From Dimorphilus gyrociliatus (taxonomy: Eukaryota; Annelida; Polychaeta; Dinophilidae), in assembly GCA_904063045.1 (NCBI GenBank), contig CAJFCJ010000006.1:2346946-2410945 (forward strand): DNA of 64,000 bases. Reading direction: 5' to 3'. The notes beneath the pieces were generated by a model. The model was not told the DNA's origin and searched no databases. It saw nothing but the letters and a program-made list of their open reading frames with translations. This document shows, in pieces, positions 33,852 to 44,859 of the stretch. Both the position numbers and the translations under genes were made by a program. How positions within the stretch are numbered: position 1 is the stretch's first letter; each line of letters starts with the position of its first letter.

Positions 33852-34739
33852 TTGTTTAATAATTTCTAAATATATGAACCAAGCATAGTATCTATAAGCA
33901 CTGCTTTTAGAAGTTGTTCATATGTTCAAATGGAAGAGAAGATAGATAACGGGTGTGGCGGTCTATTTCCTCAATGATTGTATAGCTTCCATGAACTGGG
34001 ACTCAAACTAATTGATGGACAATCCACTTTGAGCTAATGCGTATAGTTTTAACAAACAATCCCGAATGATCACGTGATTTATCCGCCATTCAGAAAACTC
34101 ATCGTAAATCCCATTTCTTAATGATTATGTATTTCTACACAACAAAATAAAAAATTCAGCACAATAAAAAGGGGAAAAGAAAGATTTTCCTTGCGATTTT
34201 TGTATTTCAGAGAAGAGAACGAATGCAAAGTATATATTTGAATACATAGAAAACAAAAACAAAAACGACAAAACAACTTAATCTTAAAGAGAAAGAGAGA
34301 TAGATAGATAGAGAAAAAAACGGACGAATAAAAGGTAGAATAAAATTTAAAATAAAAAGTATAACTGAGAGAATGAGACAGATTTCTTCAAATTAATTGT
34401 CATGGAAGGGTTCGGATTCGATAAAACTTAGTTTTGTTTTTTCGTTTCTTGGGAGACATCATATGAACCTTTTAAGTCTTCAGTAATAAAAGTCATTTTA
34501 AATAGACAAACTATTTAGGGAGAAAGACAACACAAGAAAAAAGATAGGAAAAACCTACAGTTATAACTTAAACAGGTTCGGCGTCTTTCTCCTAGTCGAG
34601 TAAAAATTCATATTTAAAAGGAGTTTATATCCTCGCGTTGAGTAATCTCATTAATAAGAAAGATAAGATATATATATATAAGAGATAAATAGATTAAATA
34701 TATAGTTAGAGAGGAGCGAAGAGAATTTAGTAAAGAATC
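33852..34739. other. Intergenic stretch between TMC and GluN1 genes
   Basis: Holds the TMC promoter and the GluN1 3' UTR. A/GA-rich simple sequence near 34290-34330. No coding frame. Confidence 0.45.
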
Positions 34740-37700
34740 TTAATTCTTCTTGTTAATTAAGGGACTTTGGTAGGCTTTAGTATAGAGGGGAACGCGTTGA
34801 TATCCGGCTTGTGATGGAGAAGGCCTGAGCGTTATATCGATGTTGTTAAGTTTTTCCGCAGACATAGGAGTTAATTTAGTGTCCATTGTATCAACTGAAG
34901 GAAGTGCCAATTGTTGTTCAGCTAAAGTCTTCCTTAAGGTTCTTCGACGCTTTTTTTATTATTTAAGCAGTATTATATAATCAAGAATAATATCATAAAA
35001 CAAATACTACCTCGATATTACTACGCCATCTATTGGCTGCGGTCTTCGCTAATTCTAGTTCCTTTTCCTTTAATCCTCGATGTCGTTTATACGCCATCTC
35101 AATAATAATAAGGAAAACTCCGGCAACTATACCACCAGCTACCATCATAAAAACACCAGCCATATTGGTCAATCCTAGAGTAGCTGGCGATTGATCTTTC
35201 TCAACACAATTTGTGTCCTTTACGAGAATCCATTTGCCATCCAATTGTTCCATTTCCCCTTCTGGTTATGTCCATGTAGAAGAAAATAAAAGAAATTGAT
35301 AGAAATGTTTGTTGAATGAAATTCTTAATACAAACTTTCGTGAAAGCTTAAAATAGCCAATGATATAGTTTCTGTCCAGGGGCTGTCCTTAGGAAGCCCA
35401 ATTCCGTATCCTGATCTTCCGAAAAGCTCTCCAGCCGTGACTAAATCACAATGTTTAGCTTCTTCAAATTCGAGTCTGGATGAGTCCCAAATAAATGCTT
35501 GCAACTTGCTATAAATAAATGGAAAAAATCAGGGATATTCAATGTAAAACAATATAAATAAGGCTATGTATAATAACGAACTCGTTAATCACGTCTCTTA
35601 TAGCGTCTTCTGGTTCGTAGTAATTAAGTTGCTCCATTGTTCTATACATTGTTGACAGTTCTACCTGACGCTTAAAATACATGGCAACAGCACTGTTTTT
35701 TACTGTAGCATAACGAAATTTTTCTTGTGGATTCCTCAAGCGGGCGTCGTCTATACCAGATATTGCTGCTTCCGGCCTGTCCAACACGAGAAAGGCAGCT
35801 AAGTTGGCAGTATATGAAGCAACTATAATCATAGCAAAACCAGCCCAGACCATACCCAGGACCCTAGCACTAAAGCTTCTTGGAGTCCCTTCTCCAATTC
35901 CAGAATTCAACAATACACCCCAGGCAAACCACATAGCGCTGGAAAGATTAAGAGCATCTTCTTCTGTATCGTCATTTTTGGCCAACTTAAAGCGGCCAAA
36001 CGGAGAAAACCGATCTAGTAGATATAAAACAAGTGCAACCACGTGAACAGAAAGTCCTACCAAAACCCATAAAGTATCCCGAAAAGGTTGAAGAAATGAG
36101 CCCAAACTTGAGTCTTTCTCATTCTAAGTAAAAGTAAAATATTAGATTATTTATGGATTAGATTAACAAAATCTTATAATTAATCAATATTACTTTTTTG
36201 ACTAAAATAGTTAATCCTTGATATTTGAAAGGTTTTGAAAAGTCAATGTGTTCCGCTCTTTCAGGATTTATTGTTAAAGGAGCGACAATCATATCAGCCA
36301 CATTATCTATGAGTTCTCCAATCATACCATTCCATTTTTTCGATGACCCATTTCTCTGATAGAATAAATAAATATTTGCGAAAGTGATTGGATTCAATGG
36401 TAAATCTTTACCTTTTCGTAGTTTCCGAATTGTCCATCACCCACCAAGTGTAGGTCATACGTGAAATTTGTTTCAGCTGCCAAAGCTATAAGCATGTCAA
36501 TAGCATAGCCATAGCAACAATGTTCTATAATCTCTCCCGAGTAATTTCGAGGGCACGGAACCCTTTGAACACTCTTTTTACAATCAGCGGTCGACACGTT
36601 CTCTACATACACGAATGGTATTTCCTTAATTGTAACGACATGAAGATGAGTTGCTATTCTTATCCCTTTTGGTTTCTCTTTTGCCGCTCCTAGCCATTGT
36701 ATCTTACTCAATGATATATTAACTTTTGCATCCACCGGTTTGGAACCATCGTGTAATCCAACTTTAACCAATTTTCCTGAAGATTGAACATTCATTATTT
36801 CATAGGTTGCATCAATTCTATCCCCCATAAAATTGAAGCGAACGTTTCCCGTTTCACCATCGTCTAATACTGTATCTCTGAGTCGACTAAAAAAACAATG
36901 AAAGTAGACAACATTTAGTTAACGTCTTAAGGAAAAGGCTTTTTAAAACTACTTGAATAAAATCTCTGATTGTTTCTCCCATTCATGCGACGATTCAACG
37001 TCACAGTTACCGGAAGTTAAAGGCTTTGAACATGAGTATTTGTTTTCAGTCGAATTTTTACACAGTCCTCGAAGAGCTTTCTTAACAACAAATACAGCAT
37101 CTTGAATATGCTCCTCAACATGGGAACCTTTTGACAATTGAAGTCCTAGAACACCTATACAATAAAGATTAAACATTTAAATACTCTTTACGATTATTTA
37201 ATAAAAATAAAGCTTATACCATCAGGAACTTTTGATGAACGTAAAGATTGTTCCGTAACAATCCATCCATAGCCCTCTTCTAGTAATTTTAATCTTTTAG
37301 CATCTTCAAAGATGACATCAGCATCATCTTTTCTAATAATATAGAAAGGAAATATCAGCCAAAGGAAATGAGGAAATAAAGACAACTTACGTTGCATAAA
37401 GAATAAATATTCTTGACTTTTTCAAATGCAGTTCTTGTAATTTGTCCGTATAGTTTGATAATCCAGCATTATATTCCATTATTTGTTCCAGCTATTATAA
37501 AGATTATACTTAATTTCTTAACAAATAAAGATTGAATATTACAAACTTCTATATCATGTTTTTCTGCTTTTGCCACAAATTTTCCAAATACTGCTCTTCC
37601 ATCTGGATCTGAACTATGTATGAATATAACATGTGTCCATTTAAAATATAATAAAAGATCTGTCCAAGCTTGAGCTTGGTCTGACCAAGGAGACATAGTT

Positions 37701-38297
37701 CTCATAAACCAACCATGAGTATTCTAGAAAAAATGATATTACTTATTTTAAGTATCAGAAAGAAGTGTTCAATTTCCCTAAATTAATACCAACTTTATCG
37801 GAGAATACGTTATCTCTTACTGAAACTCCAATTACTGGGATAAATTTGGATCCACATGTGTATGATACTGCCATTGCTGCAATATCATTATTGGGAAAAC
37901 TACTCGTAATAACCACAGAAACCTAAGTGGAGAATCAAATTATTGTATATACTAATTAACAAGTATGGAAAGCATAGGGATAGAATATCAATATAGTAAT
38001 TGTATTTCATTTCATACGTACATTTTTAGATATTAAATTTTCGCAAACCAACTTGGCGGCTGCCATCGGATTTGGAACCAAACGATGGGCTGTATATGCT
38101 AATTTTGGGCATGAAATATGCTTCCCACAATCTTTAGGGCTGAGAATTTTTTTGTCCTCTAAGGCTTCTGTAAAGGATGTCAGTTCTTCTTCCTTTGCAT
38201 ACATGAAACCTACATTAAAGGTATTTTTTTCTTCAGCTCTAGATCCTATAGACAATAATAGTAGAAGTGTTGAGAGCGTCAGAGCGAAAAGCATCAT
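34740..38297 (-). CDS. GRIN1: NMDA receptor glycine-binding subunit GluN1 (12 exons)
   Basis: Exons 38297-38022, 37922-37794, 37723-37547, 37491-37391, 37332-37220, 37154-36953, 36886-36412, 36355-36194, 36123-35582, 35508-35336, 35261-35011 and 34949-34740 give 936 residues, near the vertebrate size. In order: a signal peptide ([20 protein letters not shown]); amino-terminal domain; ligand-binding S1 with [10 protein letters not shown] (glycine-contacting Thr and Arg); TM1; the pore loop with [18 protein letters not shown] (pore Asn kept); and TM3 SYTANLAAF. Then come S2 with [13 protein letters not shown] and [11 protein letters not shown] (glycine-contacting Ser and Asp), and TM4 [20 protein letters not shown]. 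The short tail starts with RRR, a possible ER-retention motif. It is an obligatory subunit of glutamate/glycine-gated Ca2+ channels at synapses. Confidence 0.97.
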
Positions 38298-38653
38298 TTT
38301 TATAGATCTTTATCAAGTGATGGTTGAAAATAACTGTTACAGTCTCATTTAGGCAATCAGAAGATGTAAGGGTGTAAAGATGCTTATTATAAATTAGAGA
38401 TGTTTTTTTATATTTCAATGCCTCCTATCAAATATCTCGTCAATCAAAATAATGAGAAATATAACAATTTTGCTTTAGCAATTCTCTTCGAATATTAATT
38501 CATAACTTCCGATTAAGGATATTTTCGAATGGCGATAGGTTTTTACTATTTTATGATTTATTTATCTAATAAGAAGATTTAGTGTGTAACTAGTAGCTCA
38601 TTTTAAATATTTCTATAAAAAGTATACGAAGACAGCTTATAACGTAAACAAAC
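38298..38653. promoter_or_regulatory. Divergent promoter region GRIN1 / MED27
   Basis: 356 bp between opposite start codons. No definite element is recognised. A neuronal gene and a housekeeping gene would share it. Confidence 0.5.
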
Positions 38654-39886
38654 ATGGCGGATCCAGCACAAAATGAATTTATACAACAAGCTATCAAACT
38701 CACACAAAGCTTACGATATTCTCTGTCAAAAACATTGGAAAGGGTTGCTCACCCAGCGGATGAGAGCAAGGAGGAAAATGAAGGCGACTATATAAATTCT
38801 GTAAAGGAAGGATTGATCTCTATTTCTCAGGAGATTGAGTGAGTCTCTTAATATCGCCCTTCTAAATGCATTCACATTTCTGTTAAAATAGAGACTTGGA
38901 AAAACTTGCAACTAAACTAAAACCTATAAATGGAGTTTATGCATTAGGAAGTACCCTAGCATTCGGTTTGGACAGTTCACAAGAAAAAAATAAACACTAT
39001 CAAGAGCTTAACAAAAGTTATAGATACTTACAGAAGGTAATATTCTTTTACACTTATTTGATAGCATTTAGCATTAACAATTCTGGTTTTCAAAATTTAA
39101 AAGAAAGATAATACAGTGACTTTTTAATTTTTTATTTAGGTAAATATACACTCAAACACATCTTGGCAACATCTTCAACAAAATATGGGACAACACCGAA
39201 GAAATTATGTCCCAAAAAAGAAAAAAGTTCATCAGCTGGCTACAAATCGACAGTAAGTTCATATATCATGCAATTTACATATATTTCTCGACACTTTACA
39301 AATTCTACCATTTGATCCCAATCTTTCAATATTTATTGAAATTTTCTGAATTTCTCCCTGGAAGAGGGAAATCTTTTCTATACGTATTAATCACTAAATC
39401 AACCTTATGCTTTATTAAATTCATTTCAGTGAAAATTTATCCGTCATTGTTGCCACTGTCCAAAGAAATCTGCCGCATACTGCTTTAAGTGCAACAAAGA
39501 CAGCAGATAATTTTAACGTTATCCAAATGACTCAAGGAAAAGTATTCAAAGCTGCGATTGCCCTTCGTGGAACAAATATTGAATGGATTGTTGTTAAAGC
39601 TTCCAATGAAAAATTACATAACGAAAATGGCGAATTAGATATGTGGGGGCAGTCCAAATACGAGGTGTTTAGAAAGATAACCGAGCAAGCGGAAATTGCT
39701 GCAAATATGATGTCCGCTAATGCAAATGAAATTGCACTACAGCACTTATTAAAGTGGCTCCATGGTTACCATAATATTTTTACGGCCAAATGCTCTAAAT
39801 GTTCTAAGCATTTAAAACAGATGCTACCACCAGTTATTCGAGAATTTCGTTCTAATGATATATTCCATGAACAATGTAGAGCTTAA
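38654..39886 (+). CDS. MED27: Mediator complex subunit 27 (4 exons)
   Basis: Exons 38654-38838, 38892-39036, 39140-39252 and 39430-39886 give 299 residues, close to human MED27. The N-terminal half is helical (FIQQAIKLTQSLRYSLSKTL). A basic linker follows. The C-terminal half has GELDMWGQSKYEVFRKITEQA and a zinc-binding-like CSKCSKHLKQMLPPVIREFR. It ends FHEQCRA, corresponding to the conserved MED27 C-terminus. MED27 sits in the Mediator tail/upper middle and relays activators to RNA polymerase II. The start ATG has the context AACATGG. Confidence 0.92.
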
Positions 39887-40194
39887 TACATAAAATATTA
39901 CTACTTTTTAATTTGTAAATACAAAACCCTATAATGCATTTATAAACTGATTCTAATTTTAAGTGCAAATGTTAAAAAATGCAAAAAAATATTTAGGGGT
40001 TTGGGGGGAATTGGAAGTCAACAACGGCTAAATGTAGAAAATAACAATACAGAATTTTATTAAAGCTGCAGTCATTGAACTAAACAAGACATATACAAAG
40101 AAGAATCTTTTAAAAAACAAAAAAACAGCTTGACAGTATAAAGGTCGATAAAAAAACATATTTAAAAAAAAAAGAGGGGAACAGAAAAACTTGT
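39887..40194. other. Convergent 3' flanks of MED27 and Pygopus
   Basis: 308 bp of AT-rich sequence with A-runs; no coding signal. Confidence 0.5.
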
Positions 40195-41593
40195 TCACGG
40201 CTTGAACTTGACGAGCGGTACCGTTTTAGTTCGTATGCAATCTTCACATGCCCATTCGGCGTATACTTCAGTTGTCAGTAACTGGTATGCTCGCTCTGTC
40301 AAACCTGTACAAATTCTATGAAACCAAAAATTACATCCACTTTCACACAATATAGCATGCTCGTTCTCTGTAACTTCTTTATGACACACTCCACAGGGAT
40401 ATATCGGCGGAGCACTAGGATTAGCCGGATTTGCTACAACTGGCTGTCCAGGGGGATATATTTTGCTCATAATGCCCATCATTCCACCCATAGAGGGAGG
40501 CCCAGGAGATATCCCTTGAGGGGGGGGACCAGGCGAGATTCCCTGAGGAGGACCAGGGCCCATGGACATAGGCGCTCCAGGACCTAAAATATCCATACTG
40601 TGACTATGATTTGGCATTGGAGGTCCTTGCATTGGCATCCCCTGCATTGGGGGACCACCATAAGATGGACGCCAGTTTTGGTTAGGTCCCATCATCATTC
40701 CTTCATCCATGGGGGGCATCATACCATGTTGAGGACCTGGTCCTGGGCCAGGTCCCATGGGGCCACCCATATGTGGCGGAGGTGGACCACCCATTCCAGG
40801 TCTAGGTGGCCCGAATTCCATCTGAGGTCCCTGCAAAAAAATAATTTGGAATAATATAACAATAATAATATATTTTTTTACTATTTAAAGACAAAGAACT
40901 ATTTATATTTGCAATCATTACAAATGAGTGGTTTCATTGCTGAGTTTCGAAATTTTTGTTCTCTCTAAACTCAGATGAAAACCACTTCAAGCTTTCCAAT
41001 TTCAACAAAATTTAAGTCATTATAAAAATATTCCATCAAAAATTAAAACAGCTGGTGCAGCTCTTTCAATATTTGTGAAGGAATCTTTATCCATTTATTA
41101 ACTCACAGGCATAAATCCGCCAGAAGGCATCCCAGGGTCCCAACCGGGAGGACCGCCCGGTCCCGGACCAGGTCCTGGATGCATATTTATCATATTCGGG
41201 CCCATCACTCTCTTCATCCCAAAGTCCACATCGTGGGGCGGCATTGAAGGGGCGGCTGTTTAAGTTTAAATTTCAAGCATTATACGGAAAAGGTAATAGG
41301 TTTATTAACCGAAGGCGAACTGTTTTCATTTACATAAGAAAAATACATTTTTCAAGATCTCAGCTCGGTAATCGATTATTTAACTAAAAGCAAATGAAAA
41401 ATAATTTTCTGGTATAAACCCCGACCTTTTCTTTACAGAAACTTCGGATTTTACGCAAAAAGAGTACTTTACAAATAAAATCAATACACAACAATAATAT
41501 GAGCGATAATTTATGCATTTAGTACCGCTTTATTATACCCACTTTTATTGGCCGCCTTTTTCTTTCTCTCTCTCGGCATCTGTTACCTTGCAT
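40195..41593 (-). CDS. PYGO: Pygopus, Wnt/beta-catenin transcription co-activator (PHD finger)
   Basis: Main exons are 41255-41107 and 40830-40195. The product is Gly/Pro/Met-rich and low-complexity, followed by a C-terminal PHD finger: YPCGVCHKEV, AILCESGCNFWFHRICTG and EWACEDC. This is the Pygopus-type PHD, which binds H3K4me2/3 together with BCL9/Legless in the Wnt enhanceosome. The start is uncertain. A 7-nt first coding exon (41593-41587, ATG CAA G|GTAACA) fits by phase and gives about 263 residues. The usual N-terminal homology domain with its NPF motif is not seen, so it is either lost or in an exon I could not find. The related segment MPPHDVDFGMKRVMGP may be a remnant. Confidence 0.85.
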
Positions 41594-41667
41594 CTAGTCT
41601 TGCCACTTTAATCATTATTTTGTTTTACATACCGGTTTAAAAACGAATATAAATAAGAAAAATGAAA

Positions 41668-41766
41668 TCAGTAAACTGAAATCTTCAACGTTTGAAGGAA
41701 GGAAACGACAAGCAGAGCTAATAAAAATAAGACGAAACTAAGTCCATCATTGGTGACGGTGTCCAT
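41668..41766 (-). CDS. Possible 32-residue membrane micropeptide or Pygopus uORF
   Basis: ATG (context AATATGG) opens MDTVTNDGLS, followed by a continuous hydrophobic helix (FVLFLLALLVVSFL), QTLKISVY and a TGA. It resembles single-helix micropeptides in layout only. It lies on the same strand, 74 nt upstream of the proposed Pygopus start, so it could be a uORF in that leader. No family is recognised. Confidence 0.35.
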   Translation of the reverse strand: MDTVTNDGLSFVLFLLALLVVSFLQTLKISVY

Positions 41767-42273
41767 ATTTTTAAAGGAAACAATTGACAGAAAAGAATAG
41801 TATGATGAATCATTATTAGCACTGTTAAATAAATTATTGAGTAAATTAAAGAACGTTAGCTTCCATAATTATGTCCCTTTCATAATTTACGCAATTCTAT
41901 AAGGGTTTAAAAATCTGCAACTCAACCTTCATATAGAAACTAATAATACTTGCTTTTCGAACAATTTCATATATTTTGCAATAATTTTTGTCATCCATTT
42001 GAAATAAAAATCAAATATATACTGTATATATTAACAATTAATTGTATTTATTCATAAATTTAACATTTCAAGTAATTAGTTGTAATAATGTGTTTGTTTG
42101 TTTATTAGCTTGAAGAAAAGTTGTCCAAATCGGTATTTTCAAATAATTAATATTTTAATGAGATAATTTGCTCTGTTTTTTCCTCTCTCAGCTGATTTAA
42201 ACATTAATAATTCAGATCTTAATGAAAATATAAACGACAACGTGAGCTTTTACTGTAGATTGGTTTTAAGGTT
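41767..42273. other. Intergenic stretch
   Basis: AT-rich, no gene seen. It contains the palindrome AATATATACTGTATATATT-like sequence near 42014. Holds the 3' flank of the I-kappa-B-like gene and probably the Pygopus promoter. Confidence 0.45.
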
Positions 42274-44030
42274 TCAAGGATTGAAATGAGCGTCTTGTTT
42301 ATTTAACCCAGTAGCTTTTTTAATACTGCCATCAATTGGTTGACTAGCTAAGGTGCTTGCCAATTCTCTGTATCCGTTGTTGTTTGCAATTTGAATTGGT
42401 GTCATTCCATAAAAACACTGTTGATGAATGTCTGCACCATTAGAGACTAGAGCTGAACAAATTCCCTTTTGGTCTCTGTCCACTGCGTAGGATAGAGCCG
42501 ATAGTCCACTCTTACCGTCCTTTTGGTATAATGACGTTGATGAATATAAACATAAACATAAATACTAATAGAAATAGAAAATCTTACCGGGGCATCGATT
42601 CTAACTTTAGACTTGATCAATAAATCAACTATTTTACTATCACCGCCTAATACAGCATAGTGTAAAGGGGTTAAACCTTCGTAGTCAGTAACATTCCATA
42701 TATCTTCATTATGTTTCTTGTCACAGATTAACTCTAAGCATTTTATTGCCTTATATTTGACGGCAATGTGTACTACATTTCTTCCTTTTGTGTCCCTTAA
42801 ACTACAGTCTGCACCCTCTTTAAGTAATAACCGAACAGTTTCATATTCATTTAATGTGGTTGCCAAAATGATAGGGGTTTGCTTGTCCTTATTAAGTGCA
42901 TTTAACAAATCAGAGCCTTTAGGTACTTTTCTCAATACGTCGCAGATTGTCGAGACAACTTGAACATTTCCTTGGGAGCAAGCGATATGTAGAGGACTGT
43001 AAGTTGTGAATGAACAAAAAACGTAATGTTTACTATATATGAGAAGATTTGTGTTTTTTTATTTAAATAAAAAATTAAGTAATTTCTTACTAATCTCCAT
43101 CTTCATCCGAAGTTTTTATGGTATCAAACTTTTCTTTAATCTCTAAACTGGACCTATCTTCATCTGAAATAATTATCATAAATTATAGATTACTGTTACA
43201 AAGAAAATATAATTGTATGGCCTATAAATAAAACAAATCGATATAAGAGAGGGCGCCACGCTTGTTAATTGTCTCCTTTTCAGTGCAATTTTTCTACTAC
43301 AGGTTAGAAGAGGAGAATATAACATATAAAAAAAAATAGACAATTCAAATTTACGTAGAAAATATTGATAATCTTAATAAAAAACTGACTAATCAAAAAA
43401 ATCAAATATTAAAGATACTAGCCTAATTATTTTATTCACAGCTGATAATGAGTTATCTTGTTTCCTCAAAAAGAGGAGTGAAAATGAAATAATACACTAT
43501 AGAGAACAGTTTTTAACGTCCGTTAATATTTTTTTGCTCATCCCTCTCTCTGTCTCTCTGTCTCTCTCTCCCTTCCTCCCTCCTTCCCTGTCTCTCTCTC
43601 TTTCTCTGTTTCCCTTCCTCCTCCCTGTCTCTTTCTCTGTAGTTTCTATCTCATAAAGCATGAGACAAGGAACTAAAAGGATCTTATAAAGTTATTTTAA
43701 TGTAGTTTTTGCTTAAATAAAATAGATATATGAATATAGAAGAAAACAGCCTACTAAAAGGATTATAATAGGGCAGTTTGAGTGTAAATAATAGAGGAAA
43801 CAGGGCACACCCTAGTGAACTTGATGTACTTTTGTTATATTACCTTGTAGCTTTCTTTTCTTTGGTGGTAGTTTTGCAGAAATATTCTGACTTGGACCAT
43901 TTGTGGCAGAAGGTTGATTTGAAAGCTCTGACATGACATAAGCAGCTTCCAATTCCCTATTAGATCGAGGGTTGTTGTGTTTAGCCATCGTCGGTATAAT
44001 AAACTGTTTTTTATATCCTCTATAATTCAT
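42274..44030 (-). CDS. BCL3-type (nuclear) I-kappa-B ankyrin protein (4 exons)
   Basis: Exons 44030-43844, 43163-43091, 42996-42588 and 42519-42274 give 304 residues (290 if the second ATG at 43988 is used). An N-terminal basic PPKKRK could be a nuclear signal. About six ankyrin repeats follow, starting DEDGDYPLHIACSQGN, with NKDKQTPIILATTLNEYETV, DYEGLTPLHYAVLGGDSKIV and KSGLSALSYAVDRD. The opening DEDGDxPLHIA and the repeat order resemble BCL3 and other I-kappa-B proteins, which bind NF-kB dimers. No DSGxxS phosphodegron is seen; DRSSLE occurs in exon 2. A nuclear, BCL3-like role is therefore favoured but inferred. Two kappa-B consensus sites lie just upstream. Intron 1 is 680 bp and holds a CT microsatellite. 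Confidence 0.84.
43541..43640. repeat. CT-rich microsatellite in intron 1 of the I-kappa-B-like gene
   Basis: Pyrimidine tract of CTCT, CTGT and CCTCC units about 100 bp long. Confidence 0.9.
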
Positions 44031-44107
44031 GTTATGATTCGACAATGTTGAGAATTTCAAGTGTCAAACCTTAAAGTTGTGAGGAAACGTCTATTTTTGT
44101 CGTGAAA

Positions 44108-44117
44108 GGGGATTTCC
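44108..44117. promoter_or_regulatory. NF-kB consensus site 1
   Basis: GGGGATTTCC fits GGGRNNYYCC exactly. It is 78 bp upstream of the first ATG of the BCL3-like gene. Confidence 0.65.
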
Positions 44118-44277
44118 AAGACAATTATTCATTTCACTTCTGTAGTTAAGTCAGTCAGTATTCACTCTGATGTTCACGACGATCGGTTATTCTGAATCTT
44201 CATATACAGGTGGTAAAGATGGTAAGTCGTGCTAAAGTTTGATTACCTAAATCAAACTATTGATAGATGTCAAATTC

Positions 44278-44287
44278 GGAAATTCCC
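44278..44287. promoter_or_regulatory. NF-kB consensus site 2
   Basis: GGAAATTCCC, which on the minus strand reads GGGAATTTCC, an exact GGGRNNYYCC match. It is 161 bp from site 1. Confidence 0.62.
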
Positions 44288-44308
44288 TGTTTAGCGGTTT
44301 TCCCCGTA

Positions 44309-44318
44309 TGCGCATGCG
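44309..44318. promoter_or_regulatory. NRF1-like site
   Basis: TGCGCATGCG covers most of the NRF1 palindrome and sits in a small CpG-containing patch upstream of the I-kappa-B-like gene. Confidence 0.4.
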
Positions 44319-44859
44319 TCGCTGATGGCGTCGGTATAGAATCAGCGCCTTACCTTACTTGTAGGTTAAAGAAGTTTAATATAAAAAAAACTAAATTGTT
44401 TGGAAGAAGGATGAAATTCTTGAAGCTATGGAAAATCTATTCACGAAATGTACCCATACACATCACATCTAATATTTTAGGCCTTTTTTTTTCAACAATA
44501 ATAAAGGTCGTATTGAAAATAAATATATTTCAATAATTGAATAAGAATGAATAGTTATAAATTTATTATTTATAAATAATTGAAAGTAAATATTTTAAAC
44601 TCTTACAAACATTTAAAAAATTATTTTTTATCTATTTATAGAACAGTTAATCCGTTTTTCAAAGCATATACGTACACATAATCTTTTATATACTGTATAC
44701 AAATAAAACACTGAGAAATAAGTAAAAACAATTTTTTATAGTATTTTTTTTTTAGCGAATGGACGGTTTTTGTCATTAAGAAAAACTAACAAAATAAACA
44801 AACAAACAAACAAACAGAAAAACATTGATATTTTTTTTAAATAGTAAATTATGTTGTTC

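Larger units (their letters stand above)
44031..44859. promoter_or_regulatory. Promoter region of the I-kappa-B-like gene and 3' flank of CEP164
   Basis: The left 300 bp carry two kappa-B sites, a GATCGGTT motif near 44178 and an NRF1-like palindrome. The right part is AT-rich with no gene. A plus-strand ORF from 44267 spans the second kappa-B site and is not considered coding. Confidence 0.55.

Noticed and set aside
43541..43640. Possible CRISPR-like or tandem array
   Set aside because: Irregular CT simple repeat in a eukaryotic intron, without spacer-repeat periodicity.
44267..44536. 89-codon plus-strand ORF upstream of the I-kappa-B-like gene
   Set aside because: It spans a kappa-B and an NRF1-like site and its second half is AT-rich and Lys/Ile/Phe-biased, so it is more likely promoter and spacer.
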